A stretch of 64,000 nt of DNA from Croceibacterium_A sp035626815 (GCA_035626815.1 DASPMY010000026.1:22710-86709); one strand, 5' to 3'; shown: positions 28,469 to 41,888, counted from the stretch's first letter. Notes: generated by a model not told the origin, from the letters alone. Translations and numbers: made by a program.

Positions 28469-29902
28469 TCACCGCGCGCGCAAGGGCGGGACCAGCTTGC
28501 CGGGATTGAGCAGGCCGTGCGGATCGAGCGCCTGCTTGATGCTGCGCATCAGCGCCAGCTGCACCGGGTCGCCCAGCCGCGCCAGCTCGTCGCGCTTCAA
28601 TTGGCCGATGCCGTGCTCGGCGCTGATCGAGCCGCCCCATTGCGTGACGAGGTCGTGGACGAACGCGCTGATCGCCTTGCCGTCGCCCGCTTCCCACTCG
28701 CCGCGCATCGCGCCTGGCGGGGCGAGCACGTGGAAGTGGACGTTGCCGTCGCCGAGATGGCCGAAGGCCACGGCGGTGGTGCCGGGAAAGCGCGCCTCGA
28801 CCTCGGGTGCCGCGGCGGTGACGAACTCGGCCATCCGCGCCACCGGAACCGAGATGTCGTGCTGCATCGCCGGGCCGAGCGCGCGCTCGGCGGGGGCGAT
28901 CTCGTCGCGCAGCCGCCAGAACTGCTCTGCCTGGGCCTCGCTGGCGGCGATCGTCGCGTCCTCCACCAGTCCGGCCTCGAACGCGCTGGCGAGCAGGTCG
29001 CGGGCCAGCTCGGGCAGGGCGGCGGCGCCGGCGCGGTCGGCCGCCAGCTCGATCAGCGCATGCCACGCGTGCTCGCCGGCGAGCGGCGCGCGCGCGCCGG
29101 GGACGTGGGCAAGGACCGCCGCGAGGCTGTGCCGGGGCATGACCTCGAAGCCCTCGAGCGCGTCGCCGGCGCGCTTATCGGAGTGCAGCAGCAGCGCGCG
29201 CGCCGCCTCGATCGAGCCGAGCCCGGCCCACAATACCGCACGCTCGGCCAGCGCCGGGAGCAGCCGCAAGGTCGCCGCGGTGACGATCCCGAGGGTGCCC
29301 TCGGAGCCGATCAGCAACTGCTTGAGGTCGAAGCCTCGGTTGTCCTTCTTGAGCGGGACGAGCGCGTCGAACACGCTGCCGTCGGCCAGCACCGCCTCGA
29401 TCCCGAGCACTTGCGCGCGCATCGAACCGTGGCGCAGCACCTGGGTGCCGCCGGCGTTGGTCGAGACCAGCCCGCCGATCGTCGCCGAGCCCTTGCCGCC
29501 GAGCGTCAGCGGGAAGCGCAGGCCGTGCGCCTCGGCCGCCTCGTGCAGCGTCTGCAGGATCACGCCCGCCTCGCACGTCGCCTCGCGCGCGTCCGCATCG
29601 AGCCGGCGGATCGCGTTCATCCGCCGCAGCGACAGCACCACCGCCTCGCCGCTGTCGTCGGGGGTGGCGCCGCCCGACATGCCGCTATTGCCGCCCTGGG
29701 GCACGACGGGGATGCGATGCCGCGCGCACAGCTTCATCAGCCCGGCGACTTCGGCGGTCGAGGCGGGCGAGGCCAGCGCCAGCGCCCGCCCGCTGAAGCG
29801 CCCGCGCCAGTCGGTCAGCCACGGCCCGAGCAGCTCCGGGTCGCGCGTCAGCCCGCGCTCGCCGAGCAACGCGCCGGCGGCGGCGAGAAAGGCATCGTCC
29901 AT
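28469..29902 (-). CDS. FAD-linked D-2-hydroxyacid dehydrogenase (FAD_binding_4/FAD-oxidase C)
   Basis: The 477-residue enzyme has an N-terminal PCMH-type FAD-binding domain (VVPQGGNSGMSGGATPDD, GKGSATIGGLVSTNAGGTQV, LLIGSEGTLGIVTAATLRL). Its C-terminal FAD-oxidase domain shows AFGHLGDGNVHFHV and SAEHGIGQLKRDEL. This is the D-2-hydroxyglutarate/D-lactate dehydrogenase group, which oxidises D-2-hydroxyacids and passes electrons to a flavoprotein or quinone. Start 29902 (MDDAFLAAAG) was chosen at the conserved N-terminus. The exact substrate is not determined. Confidence 0.9.
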   Translation of the reverse strand: MDDAFLAAAGALLGERGLTRDPELLGPWLTDWRGRFSGRALALASPASTAEVAGLMKLCARHRIPVVPQGGNSGMSGGATPDDSGEAVVLSLRRMNAIRRLDADAREATCEAGVILQTLHEAAEAHGLRFPLTLGGKGSATIGGLVSTNAGGTQVLRHGSMRAQVLGIEAVLADGSVFDALVPLKKDNRGFDLKQLLIGSEGTLGIVTAATLRLLPALAERAVLWAGLGSIEAARALLLHSDKRAGDALEGFEVMPRHSLAAVLAHVPGARAPLAGEHAWHALIELAADRAGAAALPELARDLLASAFEAGLVEDATIAASEAQAEQFWRLRDEIAPAERALGPAMQHDISVPVARMAEFVTAAAPEVEARFPGTTAVAFGHLGDGNVHFHVLAPPGAMRGEWEAGDGKAISAFVHDLVTQWGGSISAEHGIGQLKRDELARLGDPVQLALMRSIKQALDPHGLLNPGKLVPPLRAR

Positions 29903-30045
29903 CCTCCGGCTTTGCCAGCGCGGACCGGCGCTTGCAAAGGACAATCGGAGGGTTAAGCCGTCATTCAATCGGAGGGAGTAGAGGGGGGAGCTGCCGGCCG
30001 CCGTTGCGGCCCGAGGCTACCGAGCGGATCGAGCCCAGCCACTAG

Positions 30046-30627
30046 ATGAACAGCGTCGTCGCCTTCCTGTCCCCGCTTGCCCTGCTGCTGCCGGCAGTGG
30101 CCGGCGAGCTGCCGGGAGCGGCGCCGCCGGACGACATGGCGCGCGCCGCGCCCGAGGACGCGGCCCCGCCGCCGATGGGCTTCGATCCCGCCTCCACCGA
30201 GCCGTTCAGCCTGCTGGGCGAGGCTCGGCAGCCGCCACGGGCGGACCAGGTCCGGATCGAGGAGCGGGTGATCATCCGCATCGCGCCGAGCTCGCCGGCG
30301 GTGCGCGAGCGGATGATGGCGCTGCTGCCGCGCCGCTCGCAGCCGACCAGCTACCAGGAGCAGAAGCTCGACGGCTGCGTGCCGATCGGCGCGATCGTCG
30401 GGGTCCAGCCGGCGCGGCAGAACCGGCTGCTGCTGTTCATGCGCGACCGGCGGATTCTCAGCGCGGCGCTCGAGCGCGCCTGCAACGCCGACGATTTCTA
30501 TTCCGGGTTCTACATCGAGCAGAGCCGCGACGGGCAGCTGTGCTCGAGGCGCGACGAGCTGCAATCGCGCACCGGCGCAAGCTGCAAGGTGGCCCAGCTC
30601 AACCGCCTCGTCGCCCTGCGCGACTGA
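30046..30627 (+). CDS. Exported conserved hypothetical protein
   Basis: The 193-residue product has a signal peptide (MNSVVAFLSPLALLLPAVAG) and a low-complexity Ala/Pro/Asp stretch to about residue 50. A conserved-looking core follows with RIEERVIIRIAPSSPAVRER, LDGCVPIGAIVGVQPARQNR and LSAALERACNADDFYSGFYI. Four Cys in the mature part could form disulfides. I do not recognise a named domain. It seems to be a periplasmic protein of sphingomonads with unknown role. It is followed by the probable promoter of the DEAD-box helicase gene. Confidence 0.7.
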   Translation: MNSVVAFLSPLALLLPAVAGELPGAAPPDDMARAAPEDAAPPPMGFDPASTEPFSLLGEARQPPRADQVRIEERVIIRIAPSSPAVRERMMALLPRRSQPTSYQEQKLDGCVPIGAIVGVQPARQNRLLLFMRDRRILSAALERACNADDFYSGFYIEQSRDGQLCSRRDELQSRTGASCKVAQLNRLVALRD

Positions 30628-30642
30628 GCGGCTGCCGCTTCC

Positions 30643-30670
30643 TTGACTTTCACGCGCCGCGCGATAGGGC
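30643..30670 (+). promoter_or_regulatory. Possible housekeeping promoter for the DEAD-box helicase gene
   Basis: TTGACT (30643-30648), 16 bases, TAGGGC (30665-30670). The -35 is near consensus and the -10 is weak. About 80 bases of 5' leader follow before ATG 30750. Confidence 0.45.
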
Positions 30671-30749
30671 GCGGGCGTCGCGCCGGGCTCTCGCACTCGG
30701 CGCATGATCGCGTGGAAACCCCACGCCCGTTCCGGACATTACCCCAGTC

Positions 30750-32129
<1,380 letters not shown>

Positions 32130-32192
32130 GAAAGCGTTCTCCTCACCCGCCGTCAGACGCCCGAGGCAGCGTCCGCGGCCGGACAGGCGCCG

Positions 32193-32351
32193 CTAGAGGT
32201 TCTTGGCGTTGTCGCCGCCCTTGCGGCCCTCGCGATCACGGGCGTTCGACTTGTCCGGATCGCGCGACTGAGCCTTCTGCAGCTCGATGTTGGGGCTGTC
32301 GCTGCCGCGGTTTTCCTGGCGTGCCTGGGCGTTGCCGGTCTCGCTGCTCAT
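32193..32351 (-). CDS. Small hydrophilic protein, probable general-stress gene
   Basis: The 52-residue protein (start MSSETGNAQARQENRG, end GGDNAKNL) is highly charged and polar with no hydrophobic core, so it is likely disordered. The reading frame is supported by AAGGAG about 8 bases upstream of the ATG and by an EcfG-like promoter placed exactly as for the small protein gene at 18098-18271. It lies between the convergent DEAD helicase gene and the uvrD-type gene. Its function is unknown to me. Confidence 0.7.
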   Translation of the reverse strand: MSSETGNAQARQENRGSDSPNIELQKAQSRDPDKSNARDREGRKGGDNAKNL

Positions 32352-32372
32352 CGTCGTCTCCTTCGCCGGGAG

Positions 32373-32397
32373 AACGGACGGCGCGGGATAGGTTTCC
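32373..32397 (-). promoter_or_regulatory. EcfG-like general-stress promoter
   Basis: On the minus strand: GGAAA (complement of 32393-32397), 16 bases, CGTT (complement of 32373-32376). There is one mismatch to GGAAC-N16/17-CGTT. The -10 element ends 21 bases before the small protein ATG, the same distance as at 18293. Confidence 0.65.
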
Positions 32398-34701
<2,304 letters not shown>

Positions 34702-34704
34702 TGC

Positions 34705-34719
34705 GAACAACTAGGGAAC
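34705..34719 (-). promoter_or_regulatory. LexA (SOS) box at the uvrD start
   Basis: On the minus strand: GTTC (complement of 34716-34719), 7 bases, GTTC (complement of 34705-34708). This is the alphaproteobacterial GTTC-N7-GTTC consensus. It ends 3 bases before the GTG start used here. Confidence 0.8.
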
Positions 34720-34758
34720 AGGGGAGGGGGGCGCAACCCTTGGGCGGGTGTCAGGGAC

Positions 34759-34784
34759 GGAACTAGGGCATGGCGCGGCGCGTT
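34759..34784 (+). promoter_or_regulatory. Consensus EcfG promoter
   Basis: GGAAC (34759-34763), 17 bases, CGTT (34781-34784): a full match to the alphaproteobacterial EcfG (sigma-EcfG/PhyR regulon) consensus. A leader of about 30 bases leads to ATG 34820. Confidence 0.8.
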
Positions 34785-34819
34785 CCCCGGCCATACCCGC
34801 ATTCCATGGAGACGTTACG

Positions 34820-35488
34820 ATGCGTACCCTTCTGCTTGCCGGTGCCGCCGCTTTGACGCTGACGGCCCTGCCGACCGTGCTTAGCGCGCAGAACGGTGGC
34901 CCCGAAGCCGCCGCCGCCGCCGACTTCACGATGACCGCCGAACAGCAGGCCACCTTCGATGCCTGGCCAGCCGATCGCCAGACCTACTATACCGACCTCG
35001 ACGCCGAGCATCAGGCCTATTTCTGGTCGCTGACCCCGCGCCAGATGGAAGGCTACTGGGTGCTGACGCCCGAGCAACGCATGCAGGTCTTCGCCATGAC
35101 CCCGACGGCGCGGGCCAGTGCCTGGACCTCGATCGAGGCGCAGCTCGCGGCGAACGCCAACAACAGCGGGACCAGCGTGGCGGCGCGCACCGGCGGCGCG
35201 GTGCCCGGCCCGCAAACGACCGCGCAGGCGAACGTCCGCGCGACGCCGGGTCCGGCGACCACCACGGTGGCCACCAACGCCAGCGGCCAGACGGTCGTCG
35301 CCACCAACCACCCGGGCAACCTGACCCCGCCGCCGGCGCAGGCGCTCAACAAGACCTACCCGATTTGCAGCCGGGCGGTGCAGGACAGCTGCCAGAACCC
35401 CGGCGAGGGCGGTGCTCCGGGCCGCTCGCGCGCGCTCGGCTACTGGCCGGGCGAGCCGGCCAGCGAACGCACCGACCGCGGCGGCTGA
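34820..35488 (+). CDS. Exported protein of the general-stress response, unknown function
   Basis: The 222-residue product has a signal peptide (MRTLLLAGAAALTLTALPTV, cleavage near LSAQ). The mature region has a Trp/Tyr-rich helical repeat, with three related segments FDAWPADRQTYYTDL, YFWSLTPRQMEGYWVLTP and RMQVFAMTPTARASAW. A Thr/Ala/Pro/Gly-rich flexible stretch follows, then a short end with two Cys (ICSRAVQDSC) and a basic tail. I recognise no named domain. The consensus EcfG promoter 36 bases upstream predicts induction in stationary phase or under stress. A terminator follows. Confidence 0.75.
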   Translation: MRTLLLAGAAALTLTALPTVLSAQNGGPEAAAAADFTMTAEQQATFDAWPADRQTYYTDLDAEHQAYFWSLTPRQMEGYWVLTPEQRMQVFAMTPTARASAWTSIEAQLAANANNSGTSVAARTGGAVPGPQTTAQANVRATPGPATTTVATNASGQTVVATNHPGNLTPPPAQALNKTYPICSRAVQDSCQNPGEGGAPGRSRALGYWPGEPASERTDRGG

Positions 35489-35510
35489 TCGCCGACGCTG
35501 GAGAACGACG

Positions 35511-35541
35511 AGGGCCGCCCGGGCATCCCGGCGGCCCTTTT
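35511..35541 (+). terminator. Rho-independent terminator
   Basis: AGGGCCGCCCGGG pairs with CCCGGCGGCCCT (one bulged C) around CAT and is followed by TTTT. It lies 22 bases after the stop of the EcfG-controlled gene. Confidence 0.8.
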
Positions 35542-35594
35542 CGTCGGGGCGGCCCTTGCACCCCGCGCCGGGTTCCGCGAAAGGCGCGGGCGCA

Positions 35595-37196
35595 ATGTTC
35601 GACGACGCGCTGATCTCCGCCGCCCGGGTGTCCAGGGCCTGGCCGTTCCAGGAAGCGATGAAGCTGGTCAAGCGCTACCCGGACGGCAAGCCGGGCGGCG
35701 CGCCGGTGCTGTTCGAGACCGGCTATGGCCCCTCCGGCCTGCCGCACATCGGCACCTTCCAGGAAGTGCTGCGCACCACGCTGGTGCGGCGCGCCTACGA
35801 GATCGTCTCCGGCGGCGCGCCGACCCGGCTGGTGGCGTTCAGCGACGACATGGACGGGCTGCGCAAGGTGCCCGACAACCTGCCGAACCAGGCGCTGATG
35901 CTGGCCAACCTCGGCAAGCCGCTCAGCCGCATTCCCGACCCGTTCGAGCGGTTCGAGAGCTTCGCCCACCACAACAACGCCATGTTGCGCGATTTCCTCG
36001 ACCGCTTCGGCTTCGACTACGAGTTCGTCGCCGCGAGCGACCAGTACAACGCGGGCGCGTTCGACGACGCGCTGCGGCTGGTGCTCGAGCGGTTCGACGC
36101 GATCATGGGCATCATGCTGCCGACGCTGCGCGCCGAGCGGCAGGCGACGTACTCGCCGGTCCTGCCGATCAGCGCGAAGAGCGGCGCGGTGCTGCAGGTG
36201 CCGGTCGAGGTGGTGGACGCCGCCAACGGGATCGTCCGCTTCGAGGACGACGGCGAGACCGTCGAGCAGAGCGTCTTCGGCGGCCGGGCCAAGTGCCAGT
36301 GGAAGGTCGACTGGGCGATGCGCTGGTTCGCGCTCGGGGTCGACTACGAGATGAGCGGCAAGGACCTGACCGACAGCGTCACCCAGTCGGGCCGCATCGT
36401 CCGGGCGCTGGGCGGGCGGATGCCCGAGGTGATGATCTACGAGCTGTTCCTCGACGCCAACGGCGAGAAGATCTCGAAGTCCAGGGGCAACGGCTTCACC
36501 TTCGAGGAATGGATGCGCTACGGCACCGAGGAGAGCCTCGGCTTCTACGTGTTCCGCGAGCCGAAGAGCGCCAAGCAGCTTCATGCGGGCATCGTCCCGC
36601 GCGCGGTCGACGAATACTGGCAGTTCCGCGCCAAGATTCCCGAGCAGCCGGTGGAGCAGCAGCTCGGCAATCCGGCGTGGCATTTGCTGCGGGCGAACGG
36701 CTACAAGGGTGGTGACGGCGATACGCTGCCGGTCAGCTACGGGCTGCTGCTCAATCTCGTCGGCGTGCTCGGCGCGGGCGCGACGCACGATCAGGTGTGG
36801 AGCTACCTCGGCAACTACATCCACGACCTCGACCCGGCGCATCACCCGGAGCTCGAAGTGCTGGTCGACCGGGCGCTGGCCTACAACCGCGATTTCGTCG
36901 CCCCGACGCTGCACCGGCGCCCGCCCGCGCCGAACGAGGCGGCGGCATTGCTGGCGCTCGACGAGCTGCTCGAGCGCACGCCCGAGGACGCCTCCGCCGA
37001 GGCGCTGCAGACCGAGGTCTACGAGATCGGCAAGCGCGACGAGCTCGGTTTCGAGTCGCTGCGCGACTGGTTCAAGGCGTTGTACGAGACCCTGCTCGGC
37101 TCGAGCCAGGGCCCGCGCATGGGCAGCTTCATCGCCCTCTACGGTATCGCCAACACGCGCCGGCTGATCGCCGAAGCGCTCGCGCGCCAGGCCTAG
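35595..37196 (+). CDS. lysK: Class I lysyl-tRNA synthetase
   Basis: This is the archaeal-type class I LysRS, used by alphaproteobacteria and spirochaetes in place of class II LysS. The 533-residue protein has a HIGH-like GPSGLPHIGTFQEVLRTT near residue 45, FSDDMDGLRKVPDN, the family stretch YEMSGKDLTDSVTQSGRI, and a KMSKS-like ANGEKISKSRGNGFTFEEW near 285. The C-terminal anticodon-binding part is helical. ATG 35595 fits the family N-terminus; an in-frame start at 35412 would add 61 residues without match. It ends 4 bases before the convergent prolyl-hydroxylase-like gene. Confidence 0.95.
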   Translation: MFDDALISAARVSRAWPFQEAMKLVKRYPDGKPGGAPVLFETGYGPSGLPHIGTFQEVLRTTLVRRAYEIVSGGAPTRLVAFSDDMDGLRKVPDNLPNQALMLANLGKPLSRIPDPFERFESFAHHNNAMLRDFLDRFGFDYEFVAASDQYNAGAFDDALRLVLERFDAIMGIMLPTLRAERQATYSPVLPISAKSGAVLQVPVEVVDAANGIVRFEDDGETVEQSVFGGRAKCQWKVDWAMRWFALGVDYEMSGKDLTDSVTQSGRIVRALGGRMPEVMIYELFLDANGEKISKSRGNGFTFEEWMRYGTEESLGFYVFREPKSAKQLHAGIVPRAVDEYWQFRAKIPEQPVEQQLGNPAWHLLRANGYKGGDGDTLPVSYGLLLNLVGVLGAGATHDQVWSYLGNYIHDLDPAHHPELEVLVDRALAYNRDFVAPTLHRRPPAPNEAAALLALDELLERTPEDASAEALQTEVYEIGKRDELGFESLRDWFKALYETLLGSSQGPRMGSFIALYGIANTRRLIAEALARQA

Positions 37197-37200
37197 CGCG

Positions 37201-37884
37201 TCAGTGCCACCGCCGGCAGCGGTACCACTTGGTGATGATGTACTTGACCCCCTTGGTCACCGGGGTGCCGGCGTGGACCGTCCACGGGTTGGGCGTGCCG
37301 TTCTCATCGGCGTTGTTCCAGATCAGCAGCGCGCCGGGCTGCGGGCTGACCGCCACGCCGAGCCGCGGGAAGGCCGTGTCGCCGCCTTCCTCGACCGCGT
37401 TGAGGAACGCCATCGCGGTGAAGCTGCGCTGCCCGCCGCGGTCCTTCTCCAGCTCCCAGTAGGGCGTGTTGGCCGGGAACCAGTCGGTGTGCGCCTGGAA
37501 CTGCTGGCCTTCCATGTAGCGCTGGGTCTGGATGGTTTCGCCGTAAGTCGGGTCGATTCCGAGCAGGTCGTCGATGCGCCGCTGGAGCTTGCGGATGAAC
37601 GGGTCGTGCGGGTCGACGTCGCCCGAGTAGGACGTGCGGTAGCCGCTTGAATAGGCCGCGTCGAACGCCTTGCTCGGCTGGGCGACCGCGTCGGTGATCG
37701 CCATCAGCCTTCCGCACTCCACCGGATCGAAGAAGTTGGCGACGGCCCACAGCTCCGCCTTCTCGGTCGGGATCTTGTGGACCTCCCTGTGCGCGGCGAG
37801 CCGCTCGCGGACCTTGCGGCCGATGCGGCGAAGACGGTCCTTGTCGGGATTTTCGTGCGGCAGCGGCGCGGGAACGATAGCCAT
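37201..37884 (-). CDS. Prolyl-4-hydroxylase-like Fe(II)/2-oxoglutarate oxygenase
   Basis: The 227-residue protein has the P4Hc fold: His132-x-Asp134 in FQAHTDWF, the distal His204 in WTVHAGTPV and the 2-oxoglutarate ligand Lys212 in KGVKYIITKWYR. YSSGYRTSYSGDVDPHDPFI and GGDTAFPRLGVAVSPQPGAL are typical of prolyl-4-hydroxylase alpha-subunit-like enzymes. Some bacterial members hydroxylate EF-Tu or other proline-containing targets; the target here is unknown. There is no signal peptide, so it is cytosolic. Convergent with lysK with 4 bases between stops. Confidence 0.9.
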   Translation of the reverse strand: MAIVPAPLPHENPDKDRLRRIGRKVRERLAAHREVHKIPTEKAELWAVANFFDPVECGRLMAITDAVAQPSKAFDAAYSSGYRTSYSGDVDPHDPFIRKLQRRIDDLLGIDPTYGETIQTQRYMEGQQFQAHTDWFPANTPYWELEKDRGGQRSFTAMAFLNAVEEGGDTAFPRLGVAVSPQPGALLIWNNADENGTPNPWTVHAGTPVTKGVKYIITKWYRCRRWH

Positions 37885-37935
37885 CGGTGCCGCTTAACCT
37901 CGCCGCGAGCGCGCTGACAAGCCTCGCCGACAGCA

Positions 37936-37969
37936 GAAGCCCCCGCGCCCTTTCGGGCACGAGGGCTTC
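37936..37969 (-). terminator. Hairpin downstream of the RcnB-like gene
   Basis: GAAGCCC (37936-37942) pairs with GGGCTTC (37963-37969), with an inner GCCC-TTTC-GGGC hairpin. It has no clear T-run on the minus strand, so it may be a weak or Rho-assisted terminator. Confidence 0.5.
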
Positions 37970-38022
37970 GCCCTGCCGGGCCACTCACACCGGCAGAACA
38001 TGGCTCTGGCGTGGCGCGCGGC

Positions 38023-38916
38023 CTACCAGAAGAAGTCGTAGATCACGTCGACCACTTCGCCGCTGTAGATGTCGACCAGCAGCACGTCGTCGTAGTAGCG
38101 GACCCAGCGGTACGGGCCGTAGACCTCGGGCAGGCGGTACTGCCACGGATCGTTGATCCAGTAGCTGCTGCCGAAGAACAGCGAATCGAGGAACCCGCCG
38201 ATGCCCAGCCGCCGGTAGCTGTAGTTGCGGTACGGCGAGTAATAAGTGCCGATCCGGAACACCACGCGGTTGCTGTTGCGATAGCGCTGCCAGTCGTAGC
38301 GGTTGTTGTCGCGCCAGCGGCGATCCCAGCGGCGGCCGTCGTTGTCGCGCCGGCCGTCGCGCCAGCGGTCGTTGTCGCGCCGGTCGTTGTTGCCCCAGGT
38401 GCTGCCGTAAGTGCGGTTGCGGTCGTTGTTGCTGTACGTCCGGTTGCGCTCGACGCGGTCCGCGCGCCGCTCGCCGTTGCGCTCGATCCGGTTGGCGCGG
38501 ACGTCGCCGCGCTGCTCGATGCGGTTGGCCCGTACGTCGCCGCGGCGTTCGACCCGGGCGGCGGTCCGCTCGCTGCTGCGGTCGATCTGGCGCGCCTGGC
38601 CCCAGTTGCCCTGGCGCGCGGCTTGCGTCGCGGCCCGGTCGCCCTGGCGCTCGATGCGGGCCGCGCGCTGCTCGGAGCCGCGGTTGACCCGCGTCGCGCG
38701 CTGCTCGCTGCCGCGGTCGACGCGCGCCGCCCGCTGCTCGGTGCGCTGCTCGACCCGCGCGGCGCGCTGCACGCTGCGCTGCTCGACCCGCGCGGCGCGC
38801 TGCTCGATCCGCGCCCCGTCACGCTCGGGCCGGGCCGAAGCGGGCACCGCGGTGGCGGCGAGCGCGACGGCCAGCGCGGCCAGAGCGCTGTTCTGCAAAA
38901 ACTTTCCAACTGACAT
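38023..38916 (-). CDS. RcnB-family periplasmic protein with 11-residue Arg-rich repeats
   Basis: The 297-residue protein has a signal peptide ending VPASA. A repeated Arg/Glu/Gln-rich region (about residues 35-150) then shows units of about 11 residues such as RAARVEQRSVQ, RAARVEQRTEQ, RAARVDRGSEQ and RATRVNRGSEQ. An Asn/Arg/Asp-rich stretch follows, and last an RcnB-like C-terminal domain (LPEVYGPYRWVRYYDDVLLV ... GEVVDVIYDFFW). RcnB is a periplasmic Ni/Co homeostasis factor in E. coli; the domain in sphingomonads is common and probably envelope-related. The repeats may form a long helix or coiled coil. The metal role is not shown. Confidence 0.8.
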   Translation of the reverse strand: MSVGKFLQNSALAALAVALAATAVPASARPERDGARIEQRAARVEQRSVQRAARVEQRTEQRAARVDRGSEQRATRVNRGSEQRAARIERQGDRAATQAARQGNWGQARQIDRSSERTAARVERRGDVRANRIEQRGDVRANRIERNGERRADRVERNRTYSNNDRNRTYGSTWGNNDRRDNDRWRDGRRDNDGRRWDRRWRDNNRYDWQRYRNSNRVVFRIGTYYSPYRNYSYRRLGIGGFLDSLFFGSSYWINDPWQYRLPEVYGPYRWVRYYDDVLLVDIYSGEVVDVIYDFFW

Positions 38917-39086
38917 TGCGGCATCTCCCTTGGCATGCCGCCCGAGTGGCTGCGGCCGAAGTAATGCGCCGGGATTATGCGAGTCGCGCTTTCCGCTAAC
39001 TGAACCGCGTTGGTGGCTTGCCGTTCAGGTTGCGGCACTTGCGGATGAACGCTCGCCGCGTCAGCTTCTTCCGGAGCGCTGATGGG

Positions 39087-40760
<1,674 letters not shown>

Positions 40761-40922
40761 CGGGGGTCCTTGGGTATTCGAGAGTGTCAGGAGTGGCCGC
40801 GCAGATAGGCCGTGGCCCGCCGCGCGGCAAGGGCGGAGGAATCGCCTCCGGAGCGGAACCGCCAGGCGCTGCGGGCTGAGTCCCCCGGAAGCCGGCCACC
40901 GGTCTTCCGCGGGGGAGGCCCG

Positions 40923-41534
40923 TCAACGGCAATAGGGCGTGTAAGTCCCGTCGCCGTTGCACTGGGTGCCGTTGAGGCAATACCAGAACAGCGCGTTGCT
41001 GCAGCACGGCACGGCCGCCGACGGGAGGCAACCGACTTCGCTGCGGTTGGGGCAGAATACGCATTTGGGAGTCGGCTCGACGCAGACACAGTCCGGATCG
41101 CTGCAGCTCGTCACCGTGCACGCGGTTTGCGCGCGCGACATGCCGGCAGGAAAGGCGGTGACGAAGGCGGCGAGCGCGAAGGCCTTCACACCATGCCAGA
41201 CGAACTCACGGCGGCTATACGCGCGCCGCCGCGGTCCCGCGCTCGGAAACACCGCCTCGCCCTCGCGCCGATAGACCGTTTCGCGGCCGAGCCGGCGCGC
41301 TGCCCGGGTCGCATAGGCCAGGAGATGGGCGAGCCACAGCGCGGCAAGCGCGACGGCGGCCAACTGGAGTGCAACGGTCGGCCACATCGACGGCGCGAGG
41401 ATCGTGCCGAACGCCGCGAGGACGCTCGCCACCAGGGCGGAGCCGAACGCGGTGCGCATGCAGCGGGCGCAGGTGCCGAGGCGCGAGGCGATCCAGTCGA
41501 GCGGGAAGGTAGGCGTGCGGTCGGGCGCGGGCAT
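40923..41534 (-). CDS. Membrane protein with internal Tat-like motif and 12-Cys C-terminal domain
   Basis: I do not recognise this 203-residue protein by name. It has a CxxC-like TCARCMR near residue 22 and two hydrophobic segments (about 29-47 and 52-74). A basic linker follows, then a twin-arginine motif SRREF (107-111) with hydrophobic AFALAAFVTAFPAGMSRAQ. The last 65 residues hold twelve cysteines (138, 144, 149, 151, 158, 161, 169, 177, 178, 186, 192, 202). That tail recalls the disulfide-dense light chain of methylamine dehydrogenase, but no other mau gene is nearby. The 162 bases before the ettA start hold no gene. The start 41534 was chosen because sequence upstream overlaps tRNA-Pro. 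Confidence 0.6.
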   Translation of the reverse strand: MPAPDRTPTFPLDWIASRLGTCARCMRTAFGSALVASVLAAFGTILAPSMWPTVALQLAAVALAALWLAHLLAYATRAARRLGRETVYRREGEAVFPSAGPRRRAYSRREFVWHGVKAFALAAFVTAFPAGMSRAQTACTVTSCSDPDCVCVEPTPKCVFCPNRSEVGCLPSAAVPCCSNALFWYCLNGTQCNGDGTYTPYCR

Positions 41535-41647
41535 GGTCGGCTCCTTGTTCCCAAGGCTTGCGACCAGAGCGGCAGGATAAGCCGGAATCGAGCTGCGCCA
41601 AAGAACTTTGTCGGCCGTCCGACGCCGGCACCTGCGTGGGCCGACAG

Positions 41648-41726
<79 letters not shown>

Positions 41727-41759
41727 ACCGGTCCGGTGCGGACCGTGCGCCGACTGCGG

Positions 41760-41832
41760 TGGGCCCGCCAGGATTCGAACCTGGGACCTAGCCGTTATGA
41801 GCGGCCAGCTCTAACCGCTGAGCTACAGGCCC
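41760..41832 (-). tRNA. tRNA with CAT anticodon, probably tRNA-Ile2 (lysidine type)
   Basis: On the minus strand: acceptor GGGCCTG/CGGGCCC, D arm TAGCTCAGCGGTTAGAGC, anticodon stem-loop GCCG-CTCATAA-CGGC and T arm GGTTCGAATCC. The anticodon CAT fits Met or Ile2. The GGGCC- acceptor and CCGCTCATAACGG arm resemble alphaproteobacterial Ile2, which needs TilS modification to read AUA. The bases after the discriminator are CCG, so CCA is not encoded. Confidence 0.85.
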
Positions 41833-41888
41833 CTTCCGCCGCATGCGCGAGCGCGAGGTAGCCGTGGGGTGGCGCGATAGCAAGCCGG

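Noticed and set aside
38600..38850. CRISPR-like direct repeats
   Set aside because: The 33-base units are imperfect, contiguous without spacers and encode an in-frame protein repeat, so this is a coding tandem repeat.
41760..41832. Elongator or initiator tRNA-Met
   Set aside because: The anticodon CAT allows Met, but the GGGCC acceptor and CCGCTCATAACGG arm fit Ile2 better, and there is no initiator-type acceptor mismatch.
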